From assembly GCA_026874595.1 (NCBI GenBank), contig CM049315.1:39142164-39206163 (forward strand): DNA of 64,000 bases, given 5' to 3'. This document shows positions 50,160 through 59,934 of this stretch, in pieces (the first letter of the stretch is position 1; the number at the start of each line of letters is the position of its first letter). The notes below the pieces were generated by a model. That model was given only the letters and a program-made list of their open reading frames with translations. It ran no database searches and was not told where the DNA came from. Both the position numbers and the translations under genes were made by a program. This stretch comes from Sipunculus nudus (Eukaryota > Annelida > Sipuncula > Golfingiida > Sipunculidae).

Positions 50160-52852
50160 TTTGCTATATATTAAATAAGAAATGCAATGTTACCATTTAT
50201 ATTTAAAAATGTAACGTTAACACCTGTGGATATTCCTATTGACATTAAGGTCATAAGTTCCGTACATTTCCAATCTCGATCTATATAACATAGATCAATA
50301 GTATCGATCTGTTTGTACTACAGGTACCAATATTTATTATTGAACAATTGATGAACCTTGATATACCATATATTGAAACAATGTAGGGCAGTGAGTCCAT
50401 GTAACCGTTGAACTGGATAAGCCAGTGTTACTTATAGTAAAGACAGAGCAATTAATGATTTATTTTTCGTACCACATATTTCGACTGTGCACGTCGCCTT
50501 TCTTTTCTTTGGATCCGTGGTGTAGCACCAGGGTCCATTAGCGTTGTCGTCAGGGTTGCGACAGAAGTTTGCCGCGTCAGCGATCGTCTCATCTGGTAAT
50601 GCTTCCGGGAGGGTGTCGTGCCTGTGCGGGTACTGACTGTCCCATCTCTGACACTCATCTCCAGAACTGGTCAAGTCCTGGGTACCCGCGTATTCCCGGC
50701 CGCTCATCGAGTATTTACAGCCCCCTTAAGGAAACAGAAAGTGTGTCATATGTTTGTGAAAAACGATTCGCTCATTGAATAGACAGTAAAACCTAGCTTA
50801 ATGACCACCTCGGTTTAGCGACCACCTCAAAAGAATGACCATGTTTTATGGGTCCCAAATGTAAATACGACCACTCTATCAACATCCCAAATTTCAAATA
50901 TGCTAGCATTATTTTGCTATGCTTTGCCCCATTTCTTTATTTCTTTGAATGATATTAACTTTATTGGTCTGACAGAGGTACTCTATGTTAATTTTATGAT
51001 CTAAATAAAAAATATACAAATGCAGAGCTCGACAGCCTTTCACTGTCGGATGTTAGTCTTAAAGTGTAGTTTGAACTTTCCGGAAGGAATAATCGACGCA
51101 ATTCAAGATTTAGATTTTTATATAACAGTTGGAACGTGAGTTTGAACTCATCTAAACTGGACCGATTACATTGAATATCACATCTATAGAAGTATTCTTA
51201 AACACCAGGATGGTCTTAGTTTGTATGTGATTTTGGTATAAACAACACAAACATATATAAGAAATATACATGTAAATAAGAAACATTATGTATATATTAA
51301 TAGCGTGAGGGGTTTTTTGTAATTTTCCGTATCTCCTCTGATTCCACCGTACATATTGCCCTGATTTTTTGACACACGTATGCTCCGGATTTGTCCGTAA
51401 AGATTCCATCCACTTTTATTTGCCATATTTGCTTATTACGTGCATAATTAATAATTCTAATATTTGCTCCCCTACGGGCGCCTCTTTTCTTTGTGTCTTC
51501 GGGCCCAGTAACACAATGGCCATGAGTGTGCGATGGCGAGTAGAGTTTTACTCCGGACGCCATATCTGGGTTCTGCGTACATTTCGCGGTCACCGGCCAG
51601 AAATAACCCCCATCAGCGATCCCTTCTCAAAAGAGATCCCTTCTCTTTGAAAGCATTGTTTGGCAGGTTATCCTGTGACCGGGAGGAAGCACGAAGAGGG
51701 CTTCTTCCAGGACCCCACGTACATGACCTGATATGTTTGAGTGTACCTGGTCCAGGGCCTTGCATTAGATCAGGGTCTTTGACAAATAAGCGAGTCGCAT
51801 GCCACTAAAAGCGTGTCGCACGGTCACACATACCAGCGTTTATCGCATCCGTTCCATATGTGATCAACGGACTGCAAACATGTGGCAGCACATAACACAT
51901 ACAAGCGTCAAACAGGTGACGACACGTCATTTATCCTTTCAGATCAAGATTTATGCCTGTAAACCTAAATATAAGGAACAATTGTGTTTTTAATTAAATT
52001 AATGTGGGATAGGACCCCCCCCCCCCCCACCCGCTCTCTCTCTCTTTCTAAAGGAACTGTCCTGGCGCTCTTTGTAAATGCTTAATTTTGCTTCCGCTTT
52101 TAATGTCACTTTTTTATTGCATTAAATTGAGTGTTGCATTTTTTCAGCGATATAGTGAGATCCATTGAGTGTAATAGATATGGTGATGCTTCCTTATAGC
52201 AATTCCCCTTCAATGAACTTTAAACTCATTTTTTTATAATGGAACCAAGGGCTTTCCGGATTTTACGTCATAAAGTGGAATCCTCTGTGCGTTTAACGCA
52301 TGCAATCATTGTAAAAATCGACCAGTGCTCAATATCTGGGATATACGCATGCGTTGATCACAGCTGATGATCGTTGCCGCTGGTATGTGTCATGTTCAAC
52401 TAAAATTATAGTGTCCAGTATTTTTAGATGGGTGCGATGAACGAAAAATCAGTGGAATTCAATCACACTCTGAAGTGGAGTGCTAAAGCACATGACGGTA
52501 ACAATGTATAACCAAGACATTCAACTATAAAAGACCATTTGATATCAGAACTAACTGCTCGCCCAAACCGTGCGTAGCACGGGTAATTGTTAGTTTAAGT
52601 TTATAATTCCATGGTTTGTAATCGGCTTTAAATTCTCAGAATTGTTTGATTATAATAGTTATCTAAAACATGTTTTCGCTGCGCAGCTCGTTAAAATATG
52701 TCAACTTAACCAGATTCAGGGAAAAAAGATATACAAATATTATGATATAAATTCCCTGGATAGGCATCGAAAGTAATTTCGATAATATTGCACTATTATA
52801 TGAATTGTACCTTCTGAAGACACGAGTGGGATAACCAGGACTAAGACCAAAC
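34347..52852 (-). CDS. gene B: five-kringle, micro-exon stalk, single-pass membrane protein
   Basis: Read right to left: signal exon 52811-52852, kringles 50473-50724, 48378-48629, 47628-47879, 46588-46839 and 45944-46195, about 21 stalk exons (45626 to 34930), and transmembrane/tail exon 34347-34561 ending in TAA. Every internal exon is phase 1-1 with plausible GT-AG sites, so the whole frame is continuous. The predicted product is a surface protein with five kringles, a disordered acidic/basic stalk of about 600 residues and a basic tail. The start codon exon was not found; it should lie above 52852 and end in phase 1. It is a paralogue of genes A and C: same kringle order, different stalk. 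No protease domain is present. Confidence 0.85.
34930..45626 (-). CDS. gene B stalk: cluster of small phase-1 exons
   Basis: Exons with lengths, 5' to 3': 45591-45626 (36), 44891-45088 (198), 44581-44664 (84), 44201-44281 (81), 43858-43917 (60), 43363-43506 (144), 42910-42978 (69), 41910-42011 (102), 41602-41664 (63), 41246-41311 (66), 40704-40766 (63), 40077-40136 (60), 39823-39891 (69), 39462-39536 (75), 39022-39087 (66), 38585-38647 (63), 37537-37941 (405), 37093-37146 (54), 36629-36691 (63), 36207-36287 (81), 35317-35364 (48), 34930-34962 (33). All lengths are multiples of three and all are phase 1-1. Products are hydrophilic and Gly/Asp/Lys/Asn/Gln-rich, for example [20 protein letters not shown] few donors are weak (gtttca at 41909, gttggt at 44200, gtttga at 36206). 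Intrinsic disorder is inferred from composition. Confidence 0.8.
37537..37941 (-). CDS. gene B largest stalk exon with 17-residue repeats
   Basis: 405 nt, acceptor cttctcag, donor gtgagg, phase 1-1, 135 codons open throughout. Charged and Gly-rich. It contains three imperfect repeats of about 17 residues of the type [17 protein letters not shown] at about 37590-37740. The apparent start at 37753 is internal; the frame continues upstream through [10 protein letters not shown]-like sequence to the acceptor. Confidence 0.85.
38108..38148 (-). CDS. possible alternative terminal exon of gene B
   Basis: A good acceptor (tttaattcag) opens a phase-1 frame [12 protein letters not shown] followed by TAA at 38108-38110, with no donor before the stop. 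Its composition matches the stalk exons. If used, it would give a protein without the membrane helix. It may instead be a decayed stalk exon that has lost its donor. Confidence 0.35.
38358..38389. repeat. (AT)n microsatellite
   Basis: About 16 AT units in a gene B intron. Confidence 0.93.
45513..45565. repeat. (AT)n microsatellite
   Basis: About 26 AT units, 25 bp from the donor of stalk exon 45591-45626. Confidence 0.95.
45944..46195 (-). CDS. gene B kringle 5 (membrane-proximal)
   Basis: 252 nt, acceptor cttacgtgaag, donor gtaatt, phase 1-1. Six cysteines: GCKSS, YECQRW, NYCRNP, GPWCFT, DFCNIQ, QYC. Its KVGAEFAGK start and LRWDFC end resemble kringle 5 of gene C and the gene A kringle. 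Lysine-site pair: Asp then Lys. Confidence 0.95.
46588..46839 (-). CDS. gene B kringle 4
   Basis: 252 nt, acceptor atttgacccag, weak donor gtcggt, phase 1-1. Six cysteines: ACLLD, LTCKRW, NFCRNP, GPWCYT, EKCEIR, RPC. The usual PHxH segment is replaced by NQKSRDYM. Lysine-site pair: Asp then Ser ([11 protein letters not shown]). Confidence 0.95.
47628..47879 (-). CDS. gene B kringle 3, conserved Trp lost
   Basis: 252 nt, acceptor ccaatctag, donor gtaagt, phase 1-1. Six cysteines: ACSKD, IECQQW, NYCRNP, RPGCYT, EDCDVP, PQC. The normally invariant PWCY is PGCY here (Trp to Gly), which should weaken the ligand groove. Confidence 0.93.
48275..48418. repeat. partial duplication of the kringle 2 exon 3' end
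   Basis: 48357-48418 (end of the kringle 2 exon and its donor) is copied imperfectly at about 48275-48333: both contain gaagaacata, cgcagtattcatatt and flanks. The downstream copy is in the intron and not open. Confidence 0.7.
48378..48629 (-). CDS. gene B kringle 2
   Basis: 252 nt, acceptor ttgtttcag, donor gtatgt, phase 1-1. Six cysteines: GCRDT, RDCQDW, NYCRNP, RPWCHT, EYCDIP, PVC. GPW is RPW and CYT is CHT here. Confidence 0.95.
48905..49880. repeat. minisatellite, about 145-bp unit, about 7 copies
   Basis: The marker aggtctgga or a variant recurs at 48909, 49053, 49198, 49342, 49487, 49632 and 49777, a spacing of 144-145 bp. Units contain gaaaatcagcgatcgggctg and tggcggccatattgg. The array ends in gacggaaggacggatggacg followed by cactatagggcaccgcttgt, a tail like those on molluscan dispersed repeats. 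It lies in the intron between kringles 1 and 2 of gene B. Confidence 0.93.
50106..50157. repeat. (AT)n microsatellite
   Basis: About 26 AT units. Confidence 0.97.
50473..50724 (-). CDS. gene B kringle 1 (membrane-distal)
   Basis: 252 nt, acceptor tttccttaag, donor gtacga, phase 1-1. Six cysteines: [43 protein letters not shown] keeps the first Asp but has Asn at the second position of the lysine-site pair. Confidence 0.95.
50725..52810. other. gene B first large intron
   Basis: It contains a short repeat at 50787-50870 shared with 41730-41805 (cctcggtttagcgaccacct), a GC-richer block at 51440-51850 (see next entry), and a poly-C run near 52015. No gene B exon is seen. Confidence 0.5.
51297..51620 (-). 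other. unidentified open frame, possible exon or gene fragment
   Basis: A frame of about 105 codons on the minus strand runs through a GC-richer block. It reads [19 protein letters not shown], then [17 protein letters not shown] and [13 protein letters not shown], with amino-acid use more protein-like than neighbouring frames. No clear splice acceptor or start codon was identified and I do not recognise a family. It may be a fragment of a displaced gene or element. Confidence 0.25.
52811..52852 (-). CDS. gene B signal-peptide exon 2
   Basis: 42 nt, acceptor tctgtttgtag, donor gtacaa, phase 1-1. It encodes [13 protein letters not shown], a signal-peptide core, and joins directly to GGCKYS of kringle 1. 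It mirrors exon 18903-18950 of gene C. Confidence 0.75.
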
Positions 52853-52888
52853 CTACAAACAGACAGAAGACACATCAATGACATTACG

Positions 52889-52947
<59 letters not shown>
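52889..52947. repeat. (AT)n microsatellite
   Basis: About 29 AT units, just upstream of the gene B signal exon. Confidence 0.97.
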
Positions 52948-52949
<2 letters not shown>

Positions 52950-53702
52950 GATAATATAATTTCTTAATTATTTAATAATAATATACATAAATTTAAATAA
53001 TTACAATCAAAACAAATTATTCAAATTTTGAGGTGTACAAGTGAATATTTCATAATAATGATTATGATCTACTTGACTGAAGACTTTGCTTGGGATGCAT
53101 GCATACTAATCAGATTAATATGCTTGCGCTTATATATGTCTATGTGTATGTACATAAATAGATATTATTGAAATAAATTGACTTTCATATATTAATAGAA
53201 ATGATTGATCCCATTAATTTGATTTCCAAATCTGGCAAAAACATCGATTGCAGGTTTCGAAAATATGGACTGGAATACGGATTAATACATTGGAACCTCT
53301 CCTAGTGGGCATCTCTGTTAAGTGGGCATCTCTATAAAGTGGCCACTTTTTGGGCAGTCCAATTTTTTTTTCCTTCTCTTAATTATGTTTAGCTAATGTC
53401 GGCACCTCTATATCTGTAAAGTGAATAGTTTTCAAGAGCTAATGTGGGCATTTCACGGATTTTCAAGGTTGAATTACCTCCTTAACAACTTTGAAAGCCT
53501 TCTTTTTATAACTTTTAAAGTTATTAAGATAATATTAATTCTTAATTATTTTATAATAATATACATAAATTTAAATAATAACAATCAAAACAAATTATTC
53601 AAATTTTGAGGTGTACAAGTGAACATTTCATAATAATGATTATAATCTACTTGACTGAAGACTTTGCTTGGGATGCATGCATACTAATTAGATTAATATG
53701 CC
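52945..53702. repeat. pair of direct repeats of about 165 bp
   Basis: 52945-53110 and 53525-53702 match at roughly 95 percent (shared runs such as caaattttgaggtgtacaag and gactttgcttgggatgcatg). Confidence 0.85.
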
Positions 53703-54541
53703 TGTGCTGGCTCAAGTCAGAGATCACCCCAGACTAGATGTTACTATTCGTTGTTTGGTTACCACGAGTGGATGGAAGCCCTGTTCATTCTACCAATCAA
53801 TACTCTGTGTTGATGTCACTCAGCTAAATGCCCCCTGGCCCATTACAGGTAGTCAGGAACATGCCCACTAGACCATGGCATAACATTAGCTACATAACGA
53901 TTCATATTATTGTTCAAAATATTGTTCAACCTAGACTCTCAATAACAAATGCAAAGCTGCAACACGCACTTTGCTCCACATGCAATTTGCTCCAAACAAT
54001 CTTTAATCAATTACTTTTTCATCACGAAATATGAATTGAGATAATTTAACACATTCCTGCAAAGTGTACCAGACTTCAAATGTTTTATTGACTTCCAGTG
54101 ACTGGATTAATGTTTGCAGGGGCGGATCCAGGATTAAGGAAAAGGAGGGGTCCAACCCAGGGGACCAAATGAAACCCCTGCAAAAAAGGTCCTCGGGTCC
54201 GGAAAAGGGGAGCTATCTTATAGATCATCTGCACACAGCTTCCTTTTATTGTTTTTATTTTTTGTCCAAACTTTTATGTAATAAAATACACATTTTCTTT
54301 CAAATTTCTATATAATTAAAAATAAATTGTCATTGAAAAACATATCATTAAATAAAGAGAGATGATATATGCAATAAGTTATTTAGTATTCTCAAAAACA
54401 TGAGTAATTATAACAATATATCTTACAAAAGGGCAGCACTCTATGTGCTAGCCATTACCTCCGTGAAGTGGGCACCTCTATAAAGTGGGCACTTTGGTCC
54501 AGTCCCAAGGGTGCCCACATTATAGAGGTTCGACTGTAGTT
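53285..54541. mobile_element. non-autonomous Tigger/pogo-like DNA transposon
   Basis: Left end at about 53289 (ggaacctctcctagtgggca, then tctataaagtggcc) and right end at 54465-54541 (ataaagtgggcac, then cattatagaggttcgactgt) are imperfect inverted repeats of the type found at Tigger/pogo ends. No transposase frame lies between them. Exact boundaries and target duplication are uncertain. Confidence 0.6.
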
Positions 54542-57520
54542 TTATATAGCGAAGTTCATTCCAAAACAAGACCACAAGGTTGATATGTTTTGATATACAA
54601 TTCCTTTTTAATACTTAATAATAATTAAAAGAATTGATATATTTGATGAAATGGACGATAAGGTCCAGTGTCATTTCCATCTAAAAAGGAGCAACCGGAG
54701 TGTACAAAATAACACAGATCCACTCTGGGCAGACACATGTATTAAACACAAACAGGGTGATTTGTAGCGATTGTCTGCAGCATGTAGATGACGCCTCCCA
54801 TATTGAAATCGATACTTTAGAAATCCTACCTGCATAGCTGAGGATTTTAAAAGGTATAAAAGTCTCTATTAAAGGGTTGTCAATCGGCTATCTTTAATGT
54901 AACTGTGGGTCACAGCAAAGCAAAGGATTTTGAATATTTTCGGGAAAGCATAATTTTCATGTGTCTGCTGCTATGATAGGCAAGATGCCTTCAGAGTGTA
55001 GCTCTTTCACCCAGAGGGATAGGGCTGATTTTTTTTTAAATAACTGTCATTGCATACGATTACAGTAATGATAACAATAATAAATATATTAACAACAAGG
55101 AAAAATATTAAAGTACATCTATCGTAACGATATTTTATAGGGGTTAAATGTATCTACACTATACTTTATTTATTATTATTGGAGCCATAATTCATTGTTT
55201 TAATTATTATCATAATCTAAAATAAATGCTCTTTATAAATAACCGTTATTACATAAGATTGCCGTAGCAATAATAATAATAATTGTTATTATTTCAATAA
55301 TAATAAAATATAATTATTTATGGATTATTATCATGGAAAGAATATCAAAATAATAGCATTAACAATGAGTGAGTTTAAATCTCAGCCAAGGACCGGTGAG
55401 ATTTTTTATACCGGTCAGCGACCACCCAAGGTCTGCGCTCTGCAGGCTTCACGGGATGGTTGGCCCAACGGACGTGTATCACTCTTAAACGAGTGAGTCT
55501 TTTGGGGTTCCTGGGTGTCATGACCCAGCAACGGAATGATTTTACAGGCAGGACCCGCTGGTGCGGTAGACATCGGGCCTGTCTGACATAAGGAAACATT
55601 CTAATATGATAGGAAGCAAATTGTTCCGCCCTATCAAGAAGTCCCAAACCGAAATGGAAACTCTGCATATGAACATAATTCGTTTAAGAATTAGACAAGT
55701 CAGCATAAAAAGACAGAGGCGGTTACCTCCACTAAAAAAATCTTTAACAAAAACATTGCCAATAATGATACTATTTAAAATCTTATATTGAAAATTAAAA
55801 TCTAACACTGAAGCATATAAGATTACTTGTGTCCGCATGATTTCAGAGACCTTTTTTATCAGTTTAAAATATATGATAACATGTCCGGGATTTCACATTT
55901 GTTGATGAAAATGGATTACAAATAAGTATTTGCCCATTTGAAAAATATATGTACTCTATATTCATGCTTCTTCCAGCGTAATTCAGTAAAATAATAAAAA
56001 TCGGTCACAGTTTTATTGACACACCATAATGCAAGCTGTAAAGTTATGTCTTTTCCGTCACATGTTGTCATGACGTGTTTTGTAATATAATTATTTTTTT
56101 TTAATTTTACTATTATTAATCTAATTTGATATCTCTAAATCTGTCTCTTCTCAAATATTTATTCTTGTCAAAACATTTCAAAATTTATATGCGCACACAT
56201 ATATGGCAATTTTTCTTAAGGCAGGGCTTGATATGTTACCTCTTTTACATCTGATTTGGTTATATTGTGCCTGAAATTAAAATCAAATCATTTTGAGTGA
56301 TTTTGCGTGTTTTTTTCAAATTGAGGGAGGTTACCACCGAAAAGAACCGAACCCCTTTCGGCAAAGACCGAAATTCCTGCGTCGTGGATTACCGATCTGT
56401 TTGTTCACAGCGCAGGATTAAGGTCCATTGTGCATATAAATAATCCTTGCTGTCAGTGACGGATTTAAGTATGTTTCGTCTAATGTTTGACCCAATCACT
56501 GACGCACTTACATGATCAGTAAATGTGAAAAACATGTAACTCTCGATTGATTGGCACTCATTTCTTAAAGCCCGATTTAATTGGACTCAGTATTATTATG
56601 ACTTACCATGTATGGCAGGGCTGAATAATTTTAGTCCTATATCAGGCTACCTTACATAAATCTAGCCTTCATACGTCTAACAGTAATAATATATGTAATC
56701 AGTCAATCTTCGAAAATCTGAATGTCCCCCCCCCCGGCCCATTTTCGCAAATGTAAACTTCACTGACCAAGTCTTCTAGAATAAAAAATGAGCCAACATT
56801 CCTCATATCAATTAATACATTCCCCAACCCCGATAAGAAGCCCAATTACGGCGTATATATGCTAGTGGTATTGTGAATGGAAATACCTCCAGTGTGCAGA
56901 ATCATAGTGGAATGCGAGGTCAGAATGTCCAAGAATCAGCAATTGATTTCTGTTACAAATCTGCCCGAATTGTCAATTCATACGAACAACAAATGCAGCG
57001 TTGTCAAGAGCCGGAGGGATACATACAAATATGTATTAACACAACAAGAGTTAGTTGTCTTGTTGCGAGCATCAGCTGGAATTGCGGACGACACGTCCCG
57101 TCCTGAAATCAATATTACAGGCGGCATATCATGATGACTGGAAAAGGCGCGCATCTGAAAGAGACCGGTATTCGCATTGTCCACACTAATGCAGGTTCTC
57201 TCTGGACTGTCAGTTAAGTGTCTCGGCGTTGACGAGAGATCCTAAAGGCGCATTCAGGATAGGGAACAATAAAGGGTTTTGGCTGTTTTCAGGAGAATAT
57301 ATTTCCCCCACGTACCTGATGCTTTTGACGGACTCTAGTATGGCTGACTTGTTCTCTAAAGGCTGACAGAATAATCTATCCTTGTTGCCAGGATCGAAGG
57401 AAATGCGATATTACCATATTTGTATTGCGGTTTTGACCCAGGCATAATTAATAGACACATTATGATAATGACAGAAATTATCCTTATAATAATAATGATA
57501 ATAAAATTAATGTTGATTAA

Positions 57521-57633
57521 TTATTATTAATAATAATAATAATAATAATTATAATAATAACAATAATAATAATAAAAGTAGAAATAGTAGAAGTGGCAGT
57601 TATAGATAGAGAAACAGTTGTACTATCATTAAA

Positions 57634-57678
<45 letters not shown>
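57521..57678. repeat. (AAT)n and (ATT)n microsatellites
   Basis: Trinucleotide runs at about 57525-57580 (aat) and 57636-57678 (att), complementary to one another and so able to pair. Confidence 0.9.
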
Positions 57679-58783
57679 TACTGTAATGTGACGAATACAT
57701 TCTTGATCGCGACGGTTCTGTAACGCAACGCATCTACGAATCAACGTAACGCTTTTAACATCCCGTTTGACCGGCTGAAAATTCTGGCCTGAAGATTTCA
57801 AATAGATATTAGTGTTGTTCATAATATGCTTTTTATTTAACATATTATTTTGTATTTGATTGAATATACGTTTAGTTCAGATAAATGTGTATGTTTTTAT
57901 AAACACATACAGAGCCCAAACGATGTTTCAGGTTGGCTACACAGACTATTTGAAACAAGTGCGCAACAAAAATTGTTAAACAGCTTAATTTTAGCGAACC
58001 ACTTCCAGGAGAGCCTTGTGGTCTTTTATTAAGCTCCGTGTTCATTCCATATTGCGGCAGATCATAATGTAACCATGTGGTATTTTACTTATACAGAAAA
58101 GACAAGTCCCAGCCATTCAGTAACGTCATTTATTGAATTGGAAGTTATACATATTCTACCGCAAAGAGTCTTGTTAAGCACGACTAGATAAGGAATAATA
58201 GATCTGTTCCCTTACCTAGTAAACAATAACAACGAAACCAATATGAAATCGCACGTGAATGTTCTCTGAAATCACATAAACATAGTACATAGTGCATTTG
58301 CAATGGTATTTTCTTTTATATATTAATTACGTATACATTTAGGGAATATTGTCAAACATTCAACTATTGAGAGATATCCTTTTAACTACATTTAATTTGA
58401 CTTTGAAAATGGTGCCAGTAATATATCATCTTGAAAACGCAATTATATAGCCTTTAACAAAAGCACTCTGCATATCCACGAGTGTCATAGATTCATCTAC
58501 ATGTGGCATATTGTTCTATCGACGCTAATGTCTTGTTTGGTATTCTCTGTTCTGTCACAACTTAAATGTTACATACATTTTCTGGATATACCTTCCATTC
58601 TTGTTTAGTAGCGGCTACATTTTTACAAAGAGCAGTCAAAATAATCAATGTAATTATTTGATTAATTAATGTAATTTATTATATTGCTATCCATATGTTA
58701 CTCTATATGGTCCCTATCCCTGTCTTCATGTCACACAATTTTCTACAAAGTCAGACAAAATAAGATTCTTTTGAAATATATAC

Positions 58784-58788
<5 letters not shown>

Positions 58789-58822
<34 letters not shown>
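58789..58822. repeat. (AT)n microsatellite
   Basis: About 17 AT units. Confidence 0.93.
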
Positions 58823-58824
<2 letters not shown>

Positions 58825-59131
58825 TATATGTGTTCATGTATATATAAATATATTTATTTATATGTATATGCACATATGTGTATATGTGTCAGTCCTGTTA
58901 ACAACACCTCAAACCAATGACAACATTTCTGTATATTTCTAAAATAAAATGAAATTGTTGTTCCAGTTTGCCGGTTCCGTCAAATACTCTTAATTCCTTC
59001 TCTTCTTCAATGTGAGTATAATTGGTTATAATTTTTATAATGTATCTGAGGGTCTCGCTCCATGTACCTGTCATATTTTAAGTCTCCGTTTAAGTCTCCG
59101 TAACAAACGTCTTCCCTTCCAGTGCAGCAGA

Positions 59132-59302
59132 ATGTCTGCCATGCCTCCGATTGTTACGTTTCTTACCCTCGTGACCTTGACCTGCATCTTGTATGTTTGA
59201 TTTTCCTAGCGTCGTATGATATCGCTTGATCATTTGCTCATTTCCAGAAGTGACAACAGCAACCCTCCTGAATATTCAGAAGATAACTGGATATTTTACT
59301 GA
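59132..59302 (+). CDS. candidate tiny secreted peptide, two exons
   Basis: ATG at 59132 opens MSAMPPIVTFLTLVTLTCIL, a signal-peptide-like leader, to donor gtatgt at 59191 (phase 2). Acceptor gctcatttccag ends at 59247. Exon 2 continues in frame as SDNSNPPEYSEDNWIFY and TGA at 59300-59302. The 57-nt intron is short. It would be an acidic mature peptide of about 17 residues. It could be chance. Confidence 0.25.
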
Positions 59303-59765
59303 TGCATGTAATTATTAATACTTAATTATTAATGCCGTAGCCATGTCAAGTTATAAATACAGATACCGTAGAAAGAGATCCCTTAACTTATACTTTTGTA
59401 TTATGTCTCTGTAAGCCACAGGAAAAAATAACAAAAACTCAATTCGCCACAGAGAGAGTTTTTTCATGCTAAGTATTATGTAACAGACATGTATGGATGC
59501 AAATTGTCGAGCAACCCACTTTAATATAGTAACATCTGGGAGTATAAGATGACATTTCTTTGACATTACCGTTATTGATTAAACCCACAGGGTTTAATAT
59601 TTCTCAATATTTATAAGCATTTGTCTTGCTTGTCACAATAATTTCGTTATGCATAAATTCACAAAATGTATATACTTTGTAAAACGATTGTCTATCTCTG
59701 TGTGAATTTCACATACAGGATCCAATGAAGTATCTTACCGTGAGATATTTGAACACTTTTTATAC

Positions 59766-59934
59766 CTGGCCTCTTTGACATTGACCAGTTTTGGTTGGGC
59801 CGCACAGTGTTTGATTCGCAGTTTCCGTTTTCGCTTTCTGACGAGGTGCAGTGTTAAAGTAACCGTCAACACTATTATAGCGATCCCGAGCAATAAGCCC
59901 GCACACGAGATCACTAAAAAGCGTTTCGTCGAGT
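59766..59934 (-). CDS. gene A transmembrane exon
   Basis: 169 nt, acceptor accatttcag, donor gtataa, phase 1-2. It encodes STKRF, a helix of about 22 residues (LVISCAGLLL to TLTLHLV), then RKRKRKLRIKH and LVNVKEA. The gene C counterpart is 18 nt longer. Confidence 0.85.

Larger units (their letters stand above)
54542..59131. other. non-coding interval
   Basis: No supported exon. It contains (AAT)n/(ATT)n at 57521-57580 and 57636-57678, (AT)n at 58789-58822, a poly-C run near 56727, and somewhat GC-richer blocks at 55390-55580 and 56330-56410 without recognised products. Confidence 0.55.

Noticed and set aside
55375-55838. Minus-strand open frames in a GC-richer block
   Set aside because: No family resemblance and two frames overlap; more likely part of an old repeat.
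56873-57134. Plus-strand open frames of 77-85 codons
   Set aside because: Two overlapping frames, no recognisable domain, no splice or promoter evidence.
57517-57843. Poly-Asn/Ile open frame
   Set aside because: Produced by (AAT)n/(ATT)n microsatellites.
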